Shown piece by piece: positions 44,991 through 56,780 of a DNA stretch of 64,000 nt; the first letter of the stretch is position 1; every line of letters starts with the position of its first letter. The notes beneath the pieces were generated by a model. The model had not been told where the DNA came from and searched no databases. It saw only the letters and a list, made by a program, of their open reading frames with translations. The stretch is from Anisus vortex (lineage: Eukaryota; Mollusca; Gastropoda; Planorbidae), in assembly GCA_949126835.1 (NCBI GenBank), contig OX421505.1, positions 5,338,587 to 5,402,586 on the forward strand. The letters are read 5' to 3'. The position numbers and the translations under genes are program-made.

Positions 44991-46228
44991 GAAAGAAATA
45001 ATGTACCATAATTACCCAAGTAATACTCAACATGGTACATTTTTCGTACTTAACACTATCGTTTTAACAACCAACAATCAATGGAAGATTATAAGACAAT
45101 TTAAGCAAACATAGCTCACTGGCACAACTAAATTATAAAAAGTGTCACTACCCAATGGTAATTGTGATTATAACGTGATGGACAAATATTTCCCCGTTAG
45201 TATTAATATTAACTAATGTCTCAACAAGTACAAATAATTCAAAAATATTCTAGTCATTCTTATTTTAACTATGTACAGTTGTGTGGATTTCCACCAAAAT
45301 TTGCAAAAAGTCTTAATCTATTTAAACAAATATAAAATTGCTCAAACTCTGTCAATTTTCAACAGTTTACTTCTAATATACAAACCAAAATATAAGTAAT
45401 ACGTAACTCGAATCAAACTATAGGTTACTTCCCCTTTAAATTACAGTGTCAACTTGACATTAACATGGTTCATACCTAAGATGATGATACTTCCCCTTTT
45501 CTCAAATATGAGGAGAAAATACGCTCTAGTTACGATTACTACAGTAATCTCAATATTAAAATGTAATCCACTATTATGCGTTTTTGGCAAATTTGAAAGT
45601 TTAATATAAAAGTTTGTTCAGGGTTGAATGAGTGTACACCTTTAGGTACCTTTGTTTCCCTCCGTTCCTGGATATATGGAATATATATAACCTATACAAC
45701 ATAGTGAATATCCACTAGTTTTTCCCATTCTATTACCATGATATAACAATTTAGCAATAGATTTCCAATATTATCTATTAATTTATACCAATTGATATTA
45801 CATCTCTTTCTAAGATAAAAATTGTACATATTATTATTTAGTTCCATTCATTAACTAAAATAATACAAGATAATAAATCAATTAGCTTAAAGTTTCCCAC
45901 TTAATTGCATGTAATGACAATTAACTTTCATCCATCCATATCAAGTAAATACATGCATATATATTTATTGCATAGTGCATCAAAATTTAAATGGAATTTC
46001 TTTTCCATAATAAAATGAATTGAATCAAATGAATTTAAAATATATCAGAACATCAATATTATACATGATTATAAGAATTATTAATACTTTCAAAAGACTT
46101 GACTTCTGTATGATACAAGTATTCTATAGGTATTCCATAATCAAAATTCAAACGAATGATAGGTTATCATGACACATTCTTAATGAATAAGTGAGATGAT
46201 CTGAAAAAAGAAGTATAGGGTTATTCAG
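44991..46228 (-). other. Internal non-coding region before 3' LTR
   Basis: About 1.2 kb of AT-rich sequence between the last RNase H codons and the polypurine tract. No ORF or domain was recognised. Confidence 0.6.
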
Positions 46229-49200
46229 TCAATCATGTAGCACCCGAGATAGAGTATCAGCTATGACGTTGTCCCTACTTGTCGATGATACGGGGAATGG
46301 GATACCAGTCGGTCTTTGTCAAATTACTTAATTTCCCAAGGTCTCTATAAAACCGCAGTGTGTGGTCGGCTTTTGGTACCATCACACAGGGTGTAGACCA
46401 TTTGCTATCACATTTTCCTCCTATGTCATCTTCTAACATATACTTTACATTTAATTTAATATGCTCAGGTCTGATGGGGTCAAATGGATGCTGTTTAATA
46501 GACCTGGCACCCTCGGTTAACACTACATCGTGCTCTATGACATGTGTCCTACTGGGAACATTTGTAAACATTGACTTATTTTCATGTACCAGCTCAATAA
46601 TCTTCTCCTTATCTTCTACCGGAGGATGTTCTAGCCTTGTATCTAAACTCTTAAGGGCATCTGTATTATTAAGTTTACTTTCTGCAAACTTATATTCTAT
46701 CCTAGATAAATCCGTCGGGACCCTAGCTAATGAAATCATGGGGACCTCCCGTGGTTTACTCTTTTCCCTGGAAACATAGGGCTTAAGTAAATTAATATGG
46801 CATACCCTCTGTTTTTGTCTCCGGTCAGGAGTCTTTATCAAATAATTGACCTCGCCAAGCTTTGACTCTATCTCATAGGGTCCACTAAACTTTGCACTTA
46901 AAGGCTGATTTTGCAAAGGTAGAAATACAAGAACTTTGTCACCTGGTGCAAAAGTTCTAGCTGTAGCTTTACGGTCATAGTTCTGTCTCATACGCTCCTG
47001 CATCTGTGGAAAATGAATCTTCACATGGTTAAAAGCATGATAAAGCCTATTTTTAAATTTATCTACATATGACAAAAGTCCAATCGGTTCACTGTCCGTT
47101 AGCCAAGTTTCATGTAGAAGTTTCAACGGACCTCTGACTGAGTGTCCATATACAAGTTCGAATGGGCTAAACCCCAGGGATTCCTGAGTGGCCTCCCTTG
47201 CAGCGAACAGTACATAAGGCACACCCTTATCCCAGTCTTTCTCGTTTTCATAACAGTACTTTTTAAGCATCGATTTTAATGTCTGATGAAACCTTTCCAG
47301 AGCTCCCTGGCTCTCAGGATGATAGGCACTTGATAGCCTATGGCTTATCCCTAATTGTTCCATGACTTGTTTGAAAATGTTCGAAGTAAAGTTAGTCCCC
47401 TGGTCGGACTGTACTGTCTTCGGTAGGCCATAACGTGTGAAGAAATTTGTTAGGGCGTCTACCACCTTCACTGTTGTTATGTTCCGCAACGGAATGGCTT
47501 CCGGGAAGCGAGTGGATGAACACATGACTGTGAGCAAGTATTGAAAACCGGCTTTTGTTTTCGGCAACGGGCCCACGCAATCAATGAGTATATGACTGAA
47601 TGGTTCGTCGAACGCTGGTATCGGCTGGAGTGGAGCGACAGGAATTCGTTGGTTAGGACGTCCTACCATTTGGCATACGTGGCAAGTCTTGCAGTATTGT
47701 TCGACATCTCTTCTCAGTCCTGGCCAGTAGAAGTAAGGGAGGATACGGTGGTGCGTTTTTCGGACTCCCATGTGACCAGCGAAAGGAAGATCATGCGGCA
47801 TACGCAGTATATCTTGACGATAGCACTTAGGTATTACAATCTGGTGAATACTGTCCCACTCGTTTGTACCTGAGTTGAGCGGTTTCGACTTTCTCATCAA
47901 CACTTCATCTTTCATGTAGAAACATTCCGCCATCGCATCTGCAGTCTTTTCATCAACAGCTTTCATTCTGAGTTGCATTATTACTTCGTCATTAAATTGT
48001 TCTTTCACCAATTTCTGCTTTGGTGACAAAATGTTATCGTTCTCTGTTGCATCACCAGTTGTTAGTTCAGCAAAGAACGTAGCACTTAAATCGATGTCAG
48101 GTGTTTCTGTTATCACTGTTTCATTCGCATGTGTGTCTTCAGAACAGACAAACACATCTTTCGTTGCACTACACGGCGTAGCAGGAGTCTTTACCGACTT
48201 CTTTTTCTGCATTGCTTTTGTCAGTGCACATGTTGGGCGTTCATTGGCAGGACGTAGGTTTTTGTCCTCCGCCATCTTTGTCTCCAACACTTTAACCATG
48301 GGCTCGACAGTGACTCTGCCGCCCATAATGTCATTTCCTAATATCATGGAAACGCCTTTGACGGGTAGTGCGCGCCACACTCCCACTACGATGTTACCTG
48401 TAAAAATATCCGACTCGAGTTTTATTCTGTGCAGTGGAGCTTCCACAGCCTCCATACTAGCACCTCTCAGCACAACAGACTCACCGGTACTGGTGGCATC
48501 CGTTAACGGCACACTGCCCTCCAGGATCACGCTGACAGCAGAACCCGTGTCACGTAATATCTGTATTTTCTTCTTGCTGAGTACATCGACTTCTGTCGAC
48601 ACTGTCCCCTCGTAGACAAAGGGTCGAAAATCGGATAGGTCGTCCTCTTCCGGGACTTCAGGAACCATCTGTTCCTCACGGCCTTCTGAAAGCATAATAG
48701 ATTGAGTACAGCTATTCTCTTTTACCTTAGATAGACTGTTCTCAAAAACCATCGACTCCACAACTATGGGCGATGCCGGCCGCATTTCTTTTGAGTTTCT
48801 TGACCCTGTGTTGCACACTTCTTCTGTCTGCTTGCTATCTTTCTGCACTCTGGCACAGTGTAGAATAGCACCTTGCTTCTTGGTAAGGATCCAACAATCT
48901 TTCTTCATGTGGCCCTCTTTCTTGCAATTGAAACATACCACCTTTGCTTTATTTACATCTGTCTGCTTCCTGAAATGAACTAAGTTACTATTATTATTTA
49001 CACCACTGTTCTTATTATTGTTTTCACTTGTCTCTTTTGGTTTACTAGCCTCCTTGGGCTCTGGTTTGTGCACTTTGGGTTTGTCAGCATAATATGGCTT
49101 TATGCTGGCGTGAATTATGGCATAGTTATCTGCCAATCTAGCAGCTTCATGCACATCTTCAAACCCTCGGTCTGAGATGTGGGTTTTAATATCCACTCGA

Positions 49201-50045
49201 ATACAATCATTGAATTCCTCAAACAATATTAGGTTCTTGAGTTTATCAAACTCACTTACATTCTGTGACCTTAGCCACTGTTCTAACATTTTCTCCTTTT
49301 GTCTCAAAAAGTCTACATGAGTTTGATCATATGCCTTCTTTCTGTCTCTAAATAGCTTTCTATATTTTTCTGGTGTCAGGGAATAACTTTTTAGCACCCT
49401 ATCTTTGATTACTTCATAGTCATTTATTTCCTCGGGTGTTAAACTCAACACTACGTCCAATGCTTTTCCTTTGTTGAGAGTTGACCTTAACAATAAAGCC
49501 ATCTTATCATCAGGGAACTGATAATCTACAGCTATCCTCTCAAAAAGCAAAAAGAAATCTTGAACATCTTCTTCTCTGAATATAGGCAAGTGTTGCTTCA
49601 TTGCGCTAATATCCATACCATTGCTGTCCCTACGATGGTCAGGTCTGTTCATGCGTGCCATCTCTATCCTTTCTCTGCTTTCAATCCTAATTCTTTCCAA
49701 TTCCATTCTCTTCATAGCTAATTGGAATTTTAGGTTTTCACTCAACCCTTCATCTTCATCATTGTTTGATGATCTAGATGACATATTTCTTACCTCGTCT
49801 CCGTGGGCAATTACCTCACCCCCACTGGGAGCTACATAACCTTCATTGATATCGTTCTGTCCCACTTCAACTACACTACCAGTGTTCATGGCATTCTGCC
49901 CGTTCAAACATGTCATAATTTCTTTGGTCAAACGATTACGATTAGGTCTTGCCTGTCCTGCCTCAATCCCAAAGGACTCAGCTAATTCTTTTAGTTCAGC
50001 AAATGACATGGCATTAAGTTCCTCACTTGATATATTCGAAGCCAT
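46229..50045 (-). pseudogene. Gag-protease-integrase-(RT/RH) polyprotein, truncated
   Basis: The ORF starts at ATG 50045 and runs 1256 codons to TAG 46277-46275. In order: a SAP-like N-terminus (about 13-45), gag, a CCHC knuckle (C371, C374, H379, C384), an aspartic protease motif RDTGSA (D499), an integrase zinc finger (H751, H758, C788, C791), an integrase core D822, D881, E917 with the standard 35-residue spacing, the integrase C-terminus, then the beginning of RT (PCVMVPKADHTLRF, DWYPIPRI). The ORF stops there. In another frame directly after the stop, 46285-46229 reads SRDNVIADTLSRVLHD and a stop, the C-terminal end of RNase H. So an internal deletion removed nearly all of RT and RNase H and joined the ends out of frame. 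The gag, protease and integrase parts look intact. Confidence 0.92.
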
Positions 50046-50279
50046 AGTATAGCGTTCGAAATATTTGTTATAGTAGAGTATATATTGTATAATAAAATAT
50101 AAAGTTCCAACTTACGATTTGTCCAGAAATTTGCACAATATAATATTAAACACTTCGTGGAATCTTCACACTTCCCAAGGAATAAAAACGCAAACCAGTT
50201 CTCTCCTCTTTTTTAAAAAGAATAGTTTCACAGTCCTAGAAAACGAAACACAAATATGCCGCTCTCAGTACTACTAATG

Positions 50280-50462
50280 TCACAAAATATTTATAGGTCA
50301 GGAAAAATATAACTCAAATTTTCCAGACGAGATCAACAAATTTTTTCCAATCCTAGATCAAGAAATGTAGAACTCAAATCTACCGAACGAGACCACCAAA
50401 TCTTGTCAATCCTAGGTCAGGAAAAGTAGAACTCAAATATACCGGGCGAGACCACCAAATTT
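50280..50462 (-). repeat. 59-bp leader repeat with primer-binding-site-like ends
   Basis: Three imperfect units of about 59 bp share AGGTCAGGAAAA- and GAACTCAAAT-like segments. Each unit ends in a sequence like the primer-binding site; the one adjoining the LTR is taken as the functional site. Confidence 0.8.
50442..50457 (-). other. Primer-binding site
   Basis: Five bases inside the 5' LTR end the coding strand reads TGGTGGTCTCGCCCGG. A start in TGG complements the CCA end of a tRNA. The tRNA identity was not determined. Confidence 0.7.
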
Positions 50463-51138
50463 TGTTACGTCCACAATCCCCTTGTGGCCAGAGCTGTGTA
50501 GATCTTGCTGATATTTCTCGTTAGTCCTAGGGGAGACTTTAATTATTAGTATTTATGTTTCAGTATTACACGAACTCTTCTTATAGTCCTGGGCACAAAT
50601 TCAGTATTTGTATTCCAACATTTCCTTTCTTGTACATTATGGTAGTAGATAAATCTTATAGTAATGTATTCAACACAATAGGATAGTAATTTGACAAGGA
50701 AGCTTCAGTGTAACTGTTGTTGATAGTTTATTTCAGGTGGTATGTTCAATATATACAATATATCTATTATGTACAGTTAGAATAAAATAGTGCAAACACA
50801 AACGTTCTCAAAGGAACATATTTTGAAACTCTCTGTCTTTCAGACAAAACAAATCATTAAATACTATCCGAGTGGTGCAAGGGATAGACCCATTACCAGT
50901 AGGGGTGAAAATCATGGTATCTTTACAAAACTCATAACAAAAACGATAGGAACTTCCCCTATTAAATAATGAGTCGTTCCCAGACTCTGAGAATTTGAGA
51001 TCAACACAGAATCCCAACATTACCTAGAACCTTTAGTTTTCCTACTAAACGTCCTAATATTGTGTGTAGTAAGAAAAGAGAGAGACAGAGGAATAAACAT
51101 TGCGTGTTCCAATTCTTGGAAAAACAATATACATGACA
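50463..51138 (-). repeat. 5' LTR of the retrotransposon
   Basis: 676 bp; right-hand copy, 5' relative to the coding strand. No base difference from 44301-44976 was noticed, which points to a recent insertion. Confidence 0.95.
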
Positions 51139-51142
51139 ATAT

Positions 51143-52865
51143 GTTACATGTGTAAGAGCTAAATGATTAAGTGATTAAGTAGAGATAATGATAGGTAGAT
51201 TTGTGCATTCAATCATTCACTCTGTAGTGGCTATATTTGTAAGCAAATTTATACAGGTGATGGCTAAGCGAAGACTAATCTTTATCAGAGTAGATTATAT
51301 ATGAAATCTTCCCTAATTTCATGTGGCGTTAATCTTGTTAGGAACCACAAAACGCAACATCTCTCCCCGCCTTGTTGAAAGCCTTTCGTATGAAAGGATC
51401 TGACCTAATATGTGTAGAATTATTGCGAATTACTATTTAATATATACGCGGAATTGCACTATAACAATCTCATTGAATATTAAGTAGCTTAGAGCGACGA
51501 GTGGGGGGGGGGGGGAGAAAGCACAGTCAGTGTTTCTTTACGGTACTTTATAACTATTCCGACAAGTTCAATAAAGTTTCCCGGAGGGGGGGGGGGTGAG
51601 GTGCAGTGAAGCCGACTTTTATAACGGCCCTTTAATAACGTCACGCCCGTGGACGGCTCATAAATTTTACCTGGCGGGGGAGGGAACAGGCTTCCTAAAG
51701 AGTCTGTTCACATGATCAGCGGTCAAGTGGGGGGGGGGGGGGAATCTACTTTGGCCCCTCTACACTTGTTTAGTCAAAATTAAATCCTTTACTTTTCTCT
51801 ATTCTCGTTTTATGACTTGTGAAATCGGGAAAAGGACATATAATTGATTGCTAACATAAGCTATCTAATCCACCTGTACAGATTTTCTCACACATCTGTT
51901 CATCTTTCACGCAAGACACGCGATCCTTTGGTCTTGACGTCAACTATGGAGCTGACACTTTTTGGCACACCAATGAGGTGGAGCGTGGCCTTAGGCCGAA
52001 GGGCAAGTGCCCAGATGGCTTCTGGATCAGGATGATGATGATGATTTTTATTATAGCCTAGAAATTATATAGAACAAAATATCAGAAAATATTTATTACT
52101 ATGTAAACTAAACATTTCAGATCGGATTTGTCCAGTTCCTAAACAAAATGATGACAAGTCAAATAAACAGGACATTCTGTTCATAGGTAAATTATTGGTA
52201 AATTAAGGCAACATTTAAATATGTTTATAAAGGTGACTATTTGCTATTACATAGAAAATCATATTCATTACATAAAGTAAACACAAATTGTGGAAATTAC
52301 AAGTCAGTCATAAAATATTGACTTGTATAAGGGGCAAGGGTGTTAACTCTCAGCAGCAATACGGCCCATTGAACTTTTTTTTTTATAATCATAGGACCTA
52401 GACATTATTTCGTTAATTAAAACATACAAGAAATCTTCTTTTTTTGGTTGCAGTTTTTTTTTTAATGTAAAGGAAATTTAAATTTGAAAGAGCTGTAGGG
52501 CCTACGCTTTTTATTATTTTTACCAGAATCCATTCGTAACTATATAATTTTTTATACACTAAATCTAAATAGGCCTACACCAAATTATTCAAAATTAATA
52601 TTATAAAAATAATTATGTTGCAATAAAAAAAAATAAGTTGTACTTTGTCAACAATAGAGGAATATAAGTAAATAAGTTATTCTATTTTTACTAATCTGAC
52701 GTTCATATGCTGAAACAATATATTATGCCTACTTGGATAGAGAAATATCCCCCTTTGTGAATATTCTAAAAAGTTCATTATTAAGTTATATTCTGGATAG
52801 ACGAAATTCTTTTGGGCAATTAGGTAAAAATATTTTTTTTTACAAAACGTGGAACTAGTCTAATA
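51143..52865. other. Intergenic, nothing assigned
   Basis: AT-rich with three poly-G runs (about 51505, 51585 and 51729). A GATGATGATGAT run lies at about 52029-52046. The short ORF at 51844-52035 has no recognisable domain. Confidence 0.55.
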
Positions 52866-53505
52866 ACCACTGTGTTTGTATATCCACAGTGTGAAGTATT
52901 GTTTGTATATCCACAAGGTGAAGTATTGTTTGTATATCCACAGAGTGAAGTATTGTTTGTATATCCACAGTGTGAAGTATTGTTTGTATATCCACAGTGT
53001 GAAGTTTGTTTGTATATCCACAGTGTGAAGTATTGTTTGTATATCCATAGTGTGAAGTATTGTTTGTATATCCACAGTGTGAAGTATTGTTTGTATATTC
53101 ACAGTGTGAAGTATTGTTTGTATATCCACAGTGTGAAGTATTGTTTGAAGGCCTATTTAACTGTGTGGACTATTGTTTGTATATCCACAGTGTGGACTAT
53201 TGTTTGTATATCCACAGTGTGAAGTATTGTTTGAAGGCCTATTTAACTGTGTGGACTATTGTTTGTATATCCACACTGTGAAGTATTGTTTGAAGGCCTA
53301 TTTAACTGTGTGGACTATTGTTTGTATTATCCACAGTGTAAAGTATTGTTTGAAGGCCTATTTAACTGTGTGGACTATTGTTTGTATATCCACAGTGTGA
53401 AGTATTGTTTGAAGGCCTATTTAACTGTGTGGACTATTGTTTGTATATCCACAGTGTGAAGTATTGTTTGATGGCCTATTTAACTGTGTGGACTATTGTT
53501 TGTAT
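52866..53505. repeat. 27/59-bp compound minisatellite
   Basis: The first part is about ten 27-bp units (GTGTGAAGTATTGTTTGTAT plus ATCCACA). From about 53125 the unit becomes 59 bp: a new half carrying GTTTGAAGGCCTATTTAACT joined to an old-type half carrying GTGTGGACTATTGTTTG. ORFs in several frames are artefacts of the 27-bp period. Confidence 0.95.
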
Positions 53506-53580
53506 ATTACTGCATGAAGTATCGTTTTTATATCGAAAGAGTGAATTATTGTTTGTATAGTCAATATGAAGAAGGAGCAA

Positions 53581-53725
53581 GGTAATCGAGCGGCAGCGCG
53601 TTCGGCTGGCATACAGAAGATCTTGTACTCTAGTTCTGGTAAAGACTAGGATTTGTTCTATGACCTGGTGGCAGTCTCTGAGGCTATGTAACTGACGGGT
53701 ACCTGACTTTGTAATGTCTGATGTG
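53581..53725 (+). repeat. SINE family A, 5' truncated body
   Basis: Begins GGTAATCGAGCGGCAGCGCG, a tRNA-like head as in the 12.8-kb copy. It continues GACTAGGATTTGTTCTATGA and GACGGGTACCTGACTTTG, and is lost before the conserved core. The B box is degraded. Confidence 0.65.
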
Positions 53726-53959
53726 CGAATGATGATCTTATTGTCATGGTTGAATTGAACACACATTAAAGCAGTTGAAATATAGTGAAGCCTCTGTTAA
53801 ATTTACAAGATATATGCTATAGAGTGTTCGTCCTGTGACAGCATCCAAGAAAAAGAAAAAAATAATAACAAACTACTTTATTCATGGTAAAGAACTAAGT
53901 CAAACGAACAATGCTAAGTATATGAAGTAATAATAAATGATAAGTTATCTTGGGACATG

Positions 53960-54510
53960 GGACCCTCATATTATGAAGTAATAAAAAAATCAAACAAAAC
54001 ATTAGGATTCATAAAAAGGAACTTTTTACAAATGTAATAAGAATATAAAACTAAAAATTCTATCTCACATTAGTTAGGCCTATACTAGATTATGCAGGAT
54101 CTGTATGAGACCTTTTAACTAAGGAAAACATTAAAAAATTAGAACAAATTCAAAAAGAGCTGCAAGGTTCATAACTAGCGAATATTCCCAATTAACAAGA
54201 GTAACACCATTAGTCAAATCACTAAACCTAGAAACACTAGGGGACAGAAGGGCAAAGAGTAAAGTAAAATAATACATAAGGCATTAAACTCTAATTTAGA
54301 AATACAACCCAATAACAACCTGTTGCAAATCTCAGTTAAACATAAAGACAAAAACACTTTCCTGATACCTTATTCGAGAACAAATGCATATCAGTACTCT
54401 TTCTTCCCGAGGGGCATTCGGGCATGGAATGGGTCTCCTGAACAAACCAGAAAAACCAGTAGCTTAACATCATTTATAACATCAATAAAGATGCAAGACT
54501 AGATTTGGAA
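53960..54510 (+). pseudogene. LINE reverse transcriptase C-terminal fragment
   Basis: In broken frames it reads LVRPIL-like and then KALNSNLEIQPNNNLLQ, HKDKNTFLIPYSRTNAYQYS and FFPRGIRAWNGSPEQTRKTS. This is the C-terminal block (…RTN.Y..SFFPR.I..WN.LP) shared by CR1/jockey-group and related non-LTR retrotransposons. It has many stops and frame changes and is 5' truncated. Confidence 0.75.
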
Positions 54511-54969
54511 AACGGATGAACGTAGGACCCAATTTATAATATACAAGGATACACTCGTATAAAGTCTCTTCCAAAGTGGCATTTTGGCATATGAACTAGC
54601 CAGGAACAACAGACATTCTCATTAAAAAAATATTTAAAAAACTTCTAAAAACGAAAGACATTGAAATAAAACCATTGATAAACTTAGGAAGCAATGTTTT
54701 TTTTTTATTAGGAGGCACGCCTGTAAATTATAGGCCTAATAGTAGAATATAAATAGATAATGCGATAATAAAAAAATTAAATCAAAGTTTTTATATCACA
54801 AAGAGGCTTCTAAACATCATTAGTAGCTTACAGAATATGTAGAAACAGTCTACTGAAGTTCTAGAATGCACTGACATATGGAGTTCTTCTGTTAGTCAAT
54901 GTGGGATTACCAGCCTTTTGTTTGTGCACTACCAGTTATTAGAATGTCTTGGGGGGGGGGATCTAAGAC

Positions 54970-55290
54970 AAGGCCAGGGCCGTAATTAGGATTGTTGGGA
55001 GCCCTGTTCCCTAATTTATATAGGGGCACCTCGTGGTCTCGCCCTGCCTTCCACATAACTAAGAAAAGTGCCGTAAATTCATGTTACATTCTGTAAAATC
55101 ATAAATTGTATGTTGCGTTTAGCTTGGTTGGACTGGACCGCTTGAAATTGTAGGGGATTAAAGGAATTTTATTTTACATTCTCAACGAAACAATGGGGAT
55201 GTGACTAACAAAATTATTTTTGTGATGTGTGGGGGCCCTTTTTTTGTGGGGGCCCCTGTTCCAATGGAACATGCCTACATACGCCACATA
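54970..55290. repeat. Dispersed repeat with GGGGGCCC motifs, copy 1
   Basis: Opens with CAGGGCCGTAATTAGGATTG, like a hAT terminal repeat. It shares about 170 bp (TTGTGATGTGTGGGGGCCC, CCCTGTTCCAATGGAACATG, CTACATACGCCAC) with 60780-60955 inside the hAT relic. Confidence 0.65.
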
Positions 55291-55539
55291 CGGCAAGGTC
55301 ATGTGAATTCCGTTGATCGAAAATGAACAATGAATTGTCTGGCTCCGTAACCGAGTGGGAGGTTTGACTTCTGCCTCAGGCATATGGGTCAATAAACAAT
55401 AATATTGTTTATATTATCCCCGGGTCTCCCATTACCCCTCAAGTATTTACACCTCGGGTTCTGCAGTGTAACTATTGGACATTCATTGAGGTCAACAAAG
55501 AATGCCGGCCTCCGCGTGTAGATATAACGAAATAAGCCG

Positions 55540-55750
55540 ACGCCATGCTCCAGGATCTTTGATAGGAATGGTAAGTTGGAAACTGGCCGGTAATTCTTTA
55601 GGCACTCGGCATCCAAATTGGACTTTTTTAAAAGGGGCTTGACAAGCGCATGCTTGAAAGACTGTGGTAGTATGCCGGTAGTCAATGAGGTATTCATTAT
55701 TTCTGTGATAACAGGAGCAAGTTCATCGAGGCAATCGATCTGGCAAACAG
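55540..55750 (-). pseudogene. LINE reverse transcriptase N-terminal fragment
   Basis: The minus frame reads [40 protein letters not shown] and [10 protein letters not shown], the conserved start of the RT domain of jockey/CR1-type LINEs. Beyond SKILE the frame continues with unrelated residues, so the fragment ends there. Confidence 0.85.
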
Positions 55751-55994
55751 CCAGAATCTAACCTTCAATTTCGAAGGGGTTGAACGACTTATTTATTGCA
55801 CTAAGGAATGTAAGGTCAACCCTTGGTTTCCCCTAGCATCCAATACTCACTTATTAAGAGGTCAATGCCCTGGACAGTCATTCATCTTTAACCGACATTC
55901 GTAACAATGGGGTAAAACCGTGGAAACCACGTTTTTGTCCCGGTCGATTCGACGTGGTGTGCCTGCTGGATTTAGGATTACTTTTTTCGGGATC

Positions 55995-56017
55995 TCCCTT
56001 ATCTCTCTATCTATCTC

Positions 56018-56063
<46 letters not shown>

Positions 56064-56112
56064 AATCTATATATCTATCTATCTATCGATCTATCGATCT
56101 ATCGATCTATCG

Positions 56113-56157
<45 letters not shown>

Positions 56158-56260
56158 ACTGTCTTTCTGTCTATCTGTCTGTCTGCCTGTCTGTCTGTCA
56201 ATCTATCAATCTCTCTATCTATCTATTCGTCTCTATCTATCTATCATTCATCTAGCTAAA
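55995..56260. repeat. (CTAT)n tetranucleotide microsatellite
   Basis: A long TCTA/CTAT run with GATC- and CTGT-type interruptions; looser CTAT-rich sequence continues to about 56780. ORFs over it (LSIYLSIYL) are artefacts. Confidence 0.95.
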
Positions 56261-56563
56261 TATGTATCTAAATATATAAATGCAACTCCGGATCTATATC
56301 TATCTATCTATATATATATCCATATCTAACTGTCCAGTTATCGATCTATATTTCTGTCTATATATCTAAATATATTTCTTACTATCCATGTGCATCTATG
56401 TATCTATGGATTTATCTATATATCTATCCATCTATCTAAGATGATAACTACATCTATCTAATTAACTGAAAAGCTTTCTTAATATTTTTATTCATCAATA
56501 TATATATCACTGGATCTATCTAACTATATTTATCTATCCATCTCTATCTGTATATCTATCTAT

Positions 56564-56566
<3 letters not shown>

Positions 56567-56614
<48 letters not shown>
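56567..56614. repeat. (TA)n dinucleotide run
   Basis: About 22 uninterrupted TA units within the CTAT-rich region. Confidence 0.95.
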
Positions 56615-56617
<3 letters not shown>

Positions 56618-56780
56618 AACCATTCGTCATTTTTATCTATCTATCATCTTTCTCTTCGTCTAAATATGTATCGAAATATCTCTATGTATCTGTGTATTTA
56701 TCGCTGGATCGATACATCTATATCTATCAATCTCTATCTATCTATCTGTACCTTTCTATTTTTTAAATCTATTATCTATC

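Larger units (their letters stand above)
44301..51138 (-). mobile_element. LTR retrotransposon, Gmr1-like gene order, RT/RH deleted
   Basis: A 6838-bp element bounded by 676-bp LTRs, TGTTACG...GACA on +, with the 4-bp duplication ATAT (44297-44300 and 51139-51142). The coding strand is minus, so the right LTR is the 5' LTR. A primer-binding site and a purine tract sit at the correct sides. The single ORF order is gag, protease, integrase, RT start. The integrase is of Ty3/gypsy type, but its position before RT matches the order described for Gmr1-like elements. Most of RT and RNase H is missing, so this copy is not autonomous. Confidence 0.93.

Noticed and set aside
47541..48615. Plus-strand ORFs (110 and 194 codons) over the retroelement
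   Set aside because: Antisense shadows of the gag-protease-integrase ORF.
55920..56259. Two overlapping ORFs of 101-111 codons
   Set aside because: Translation of the CTAT microsatellite (LSIYLSIYL); not a protein.
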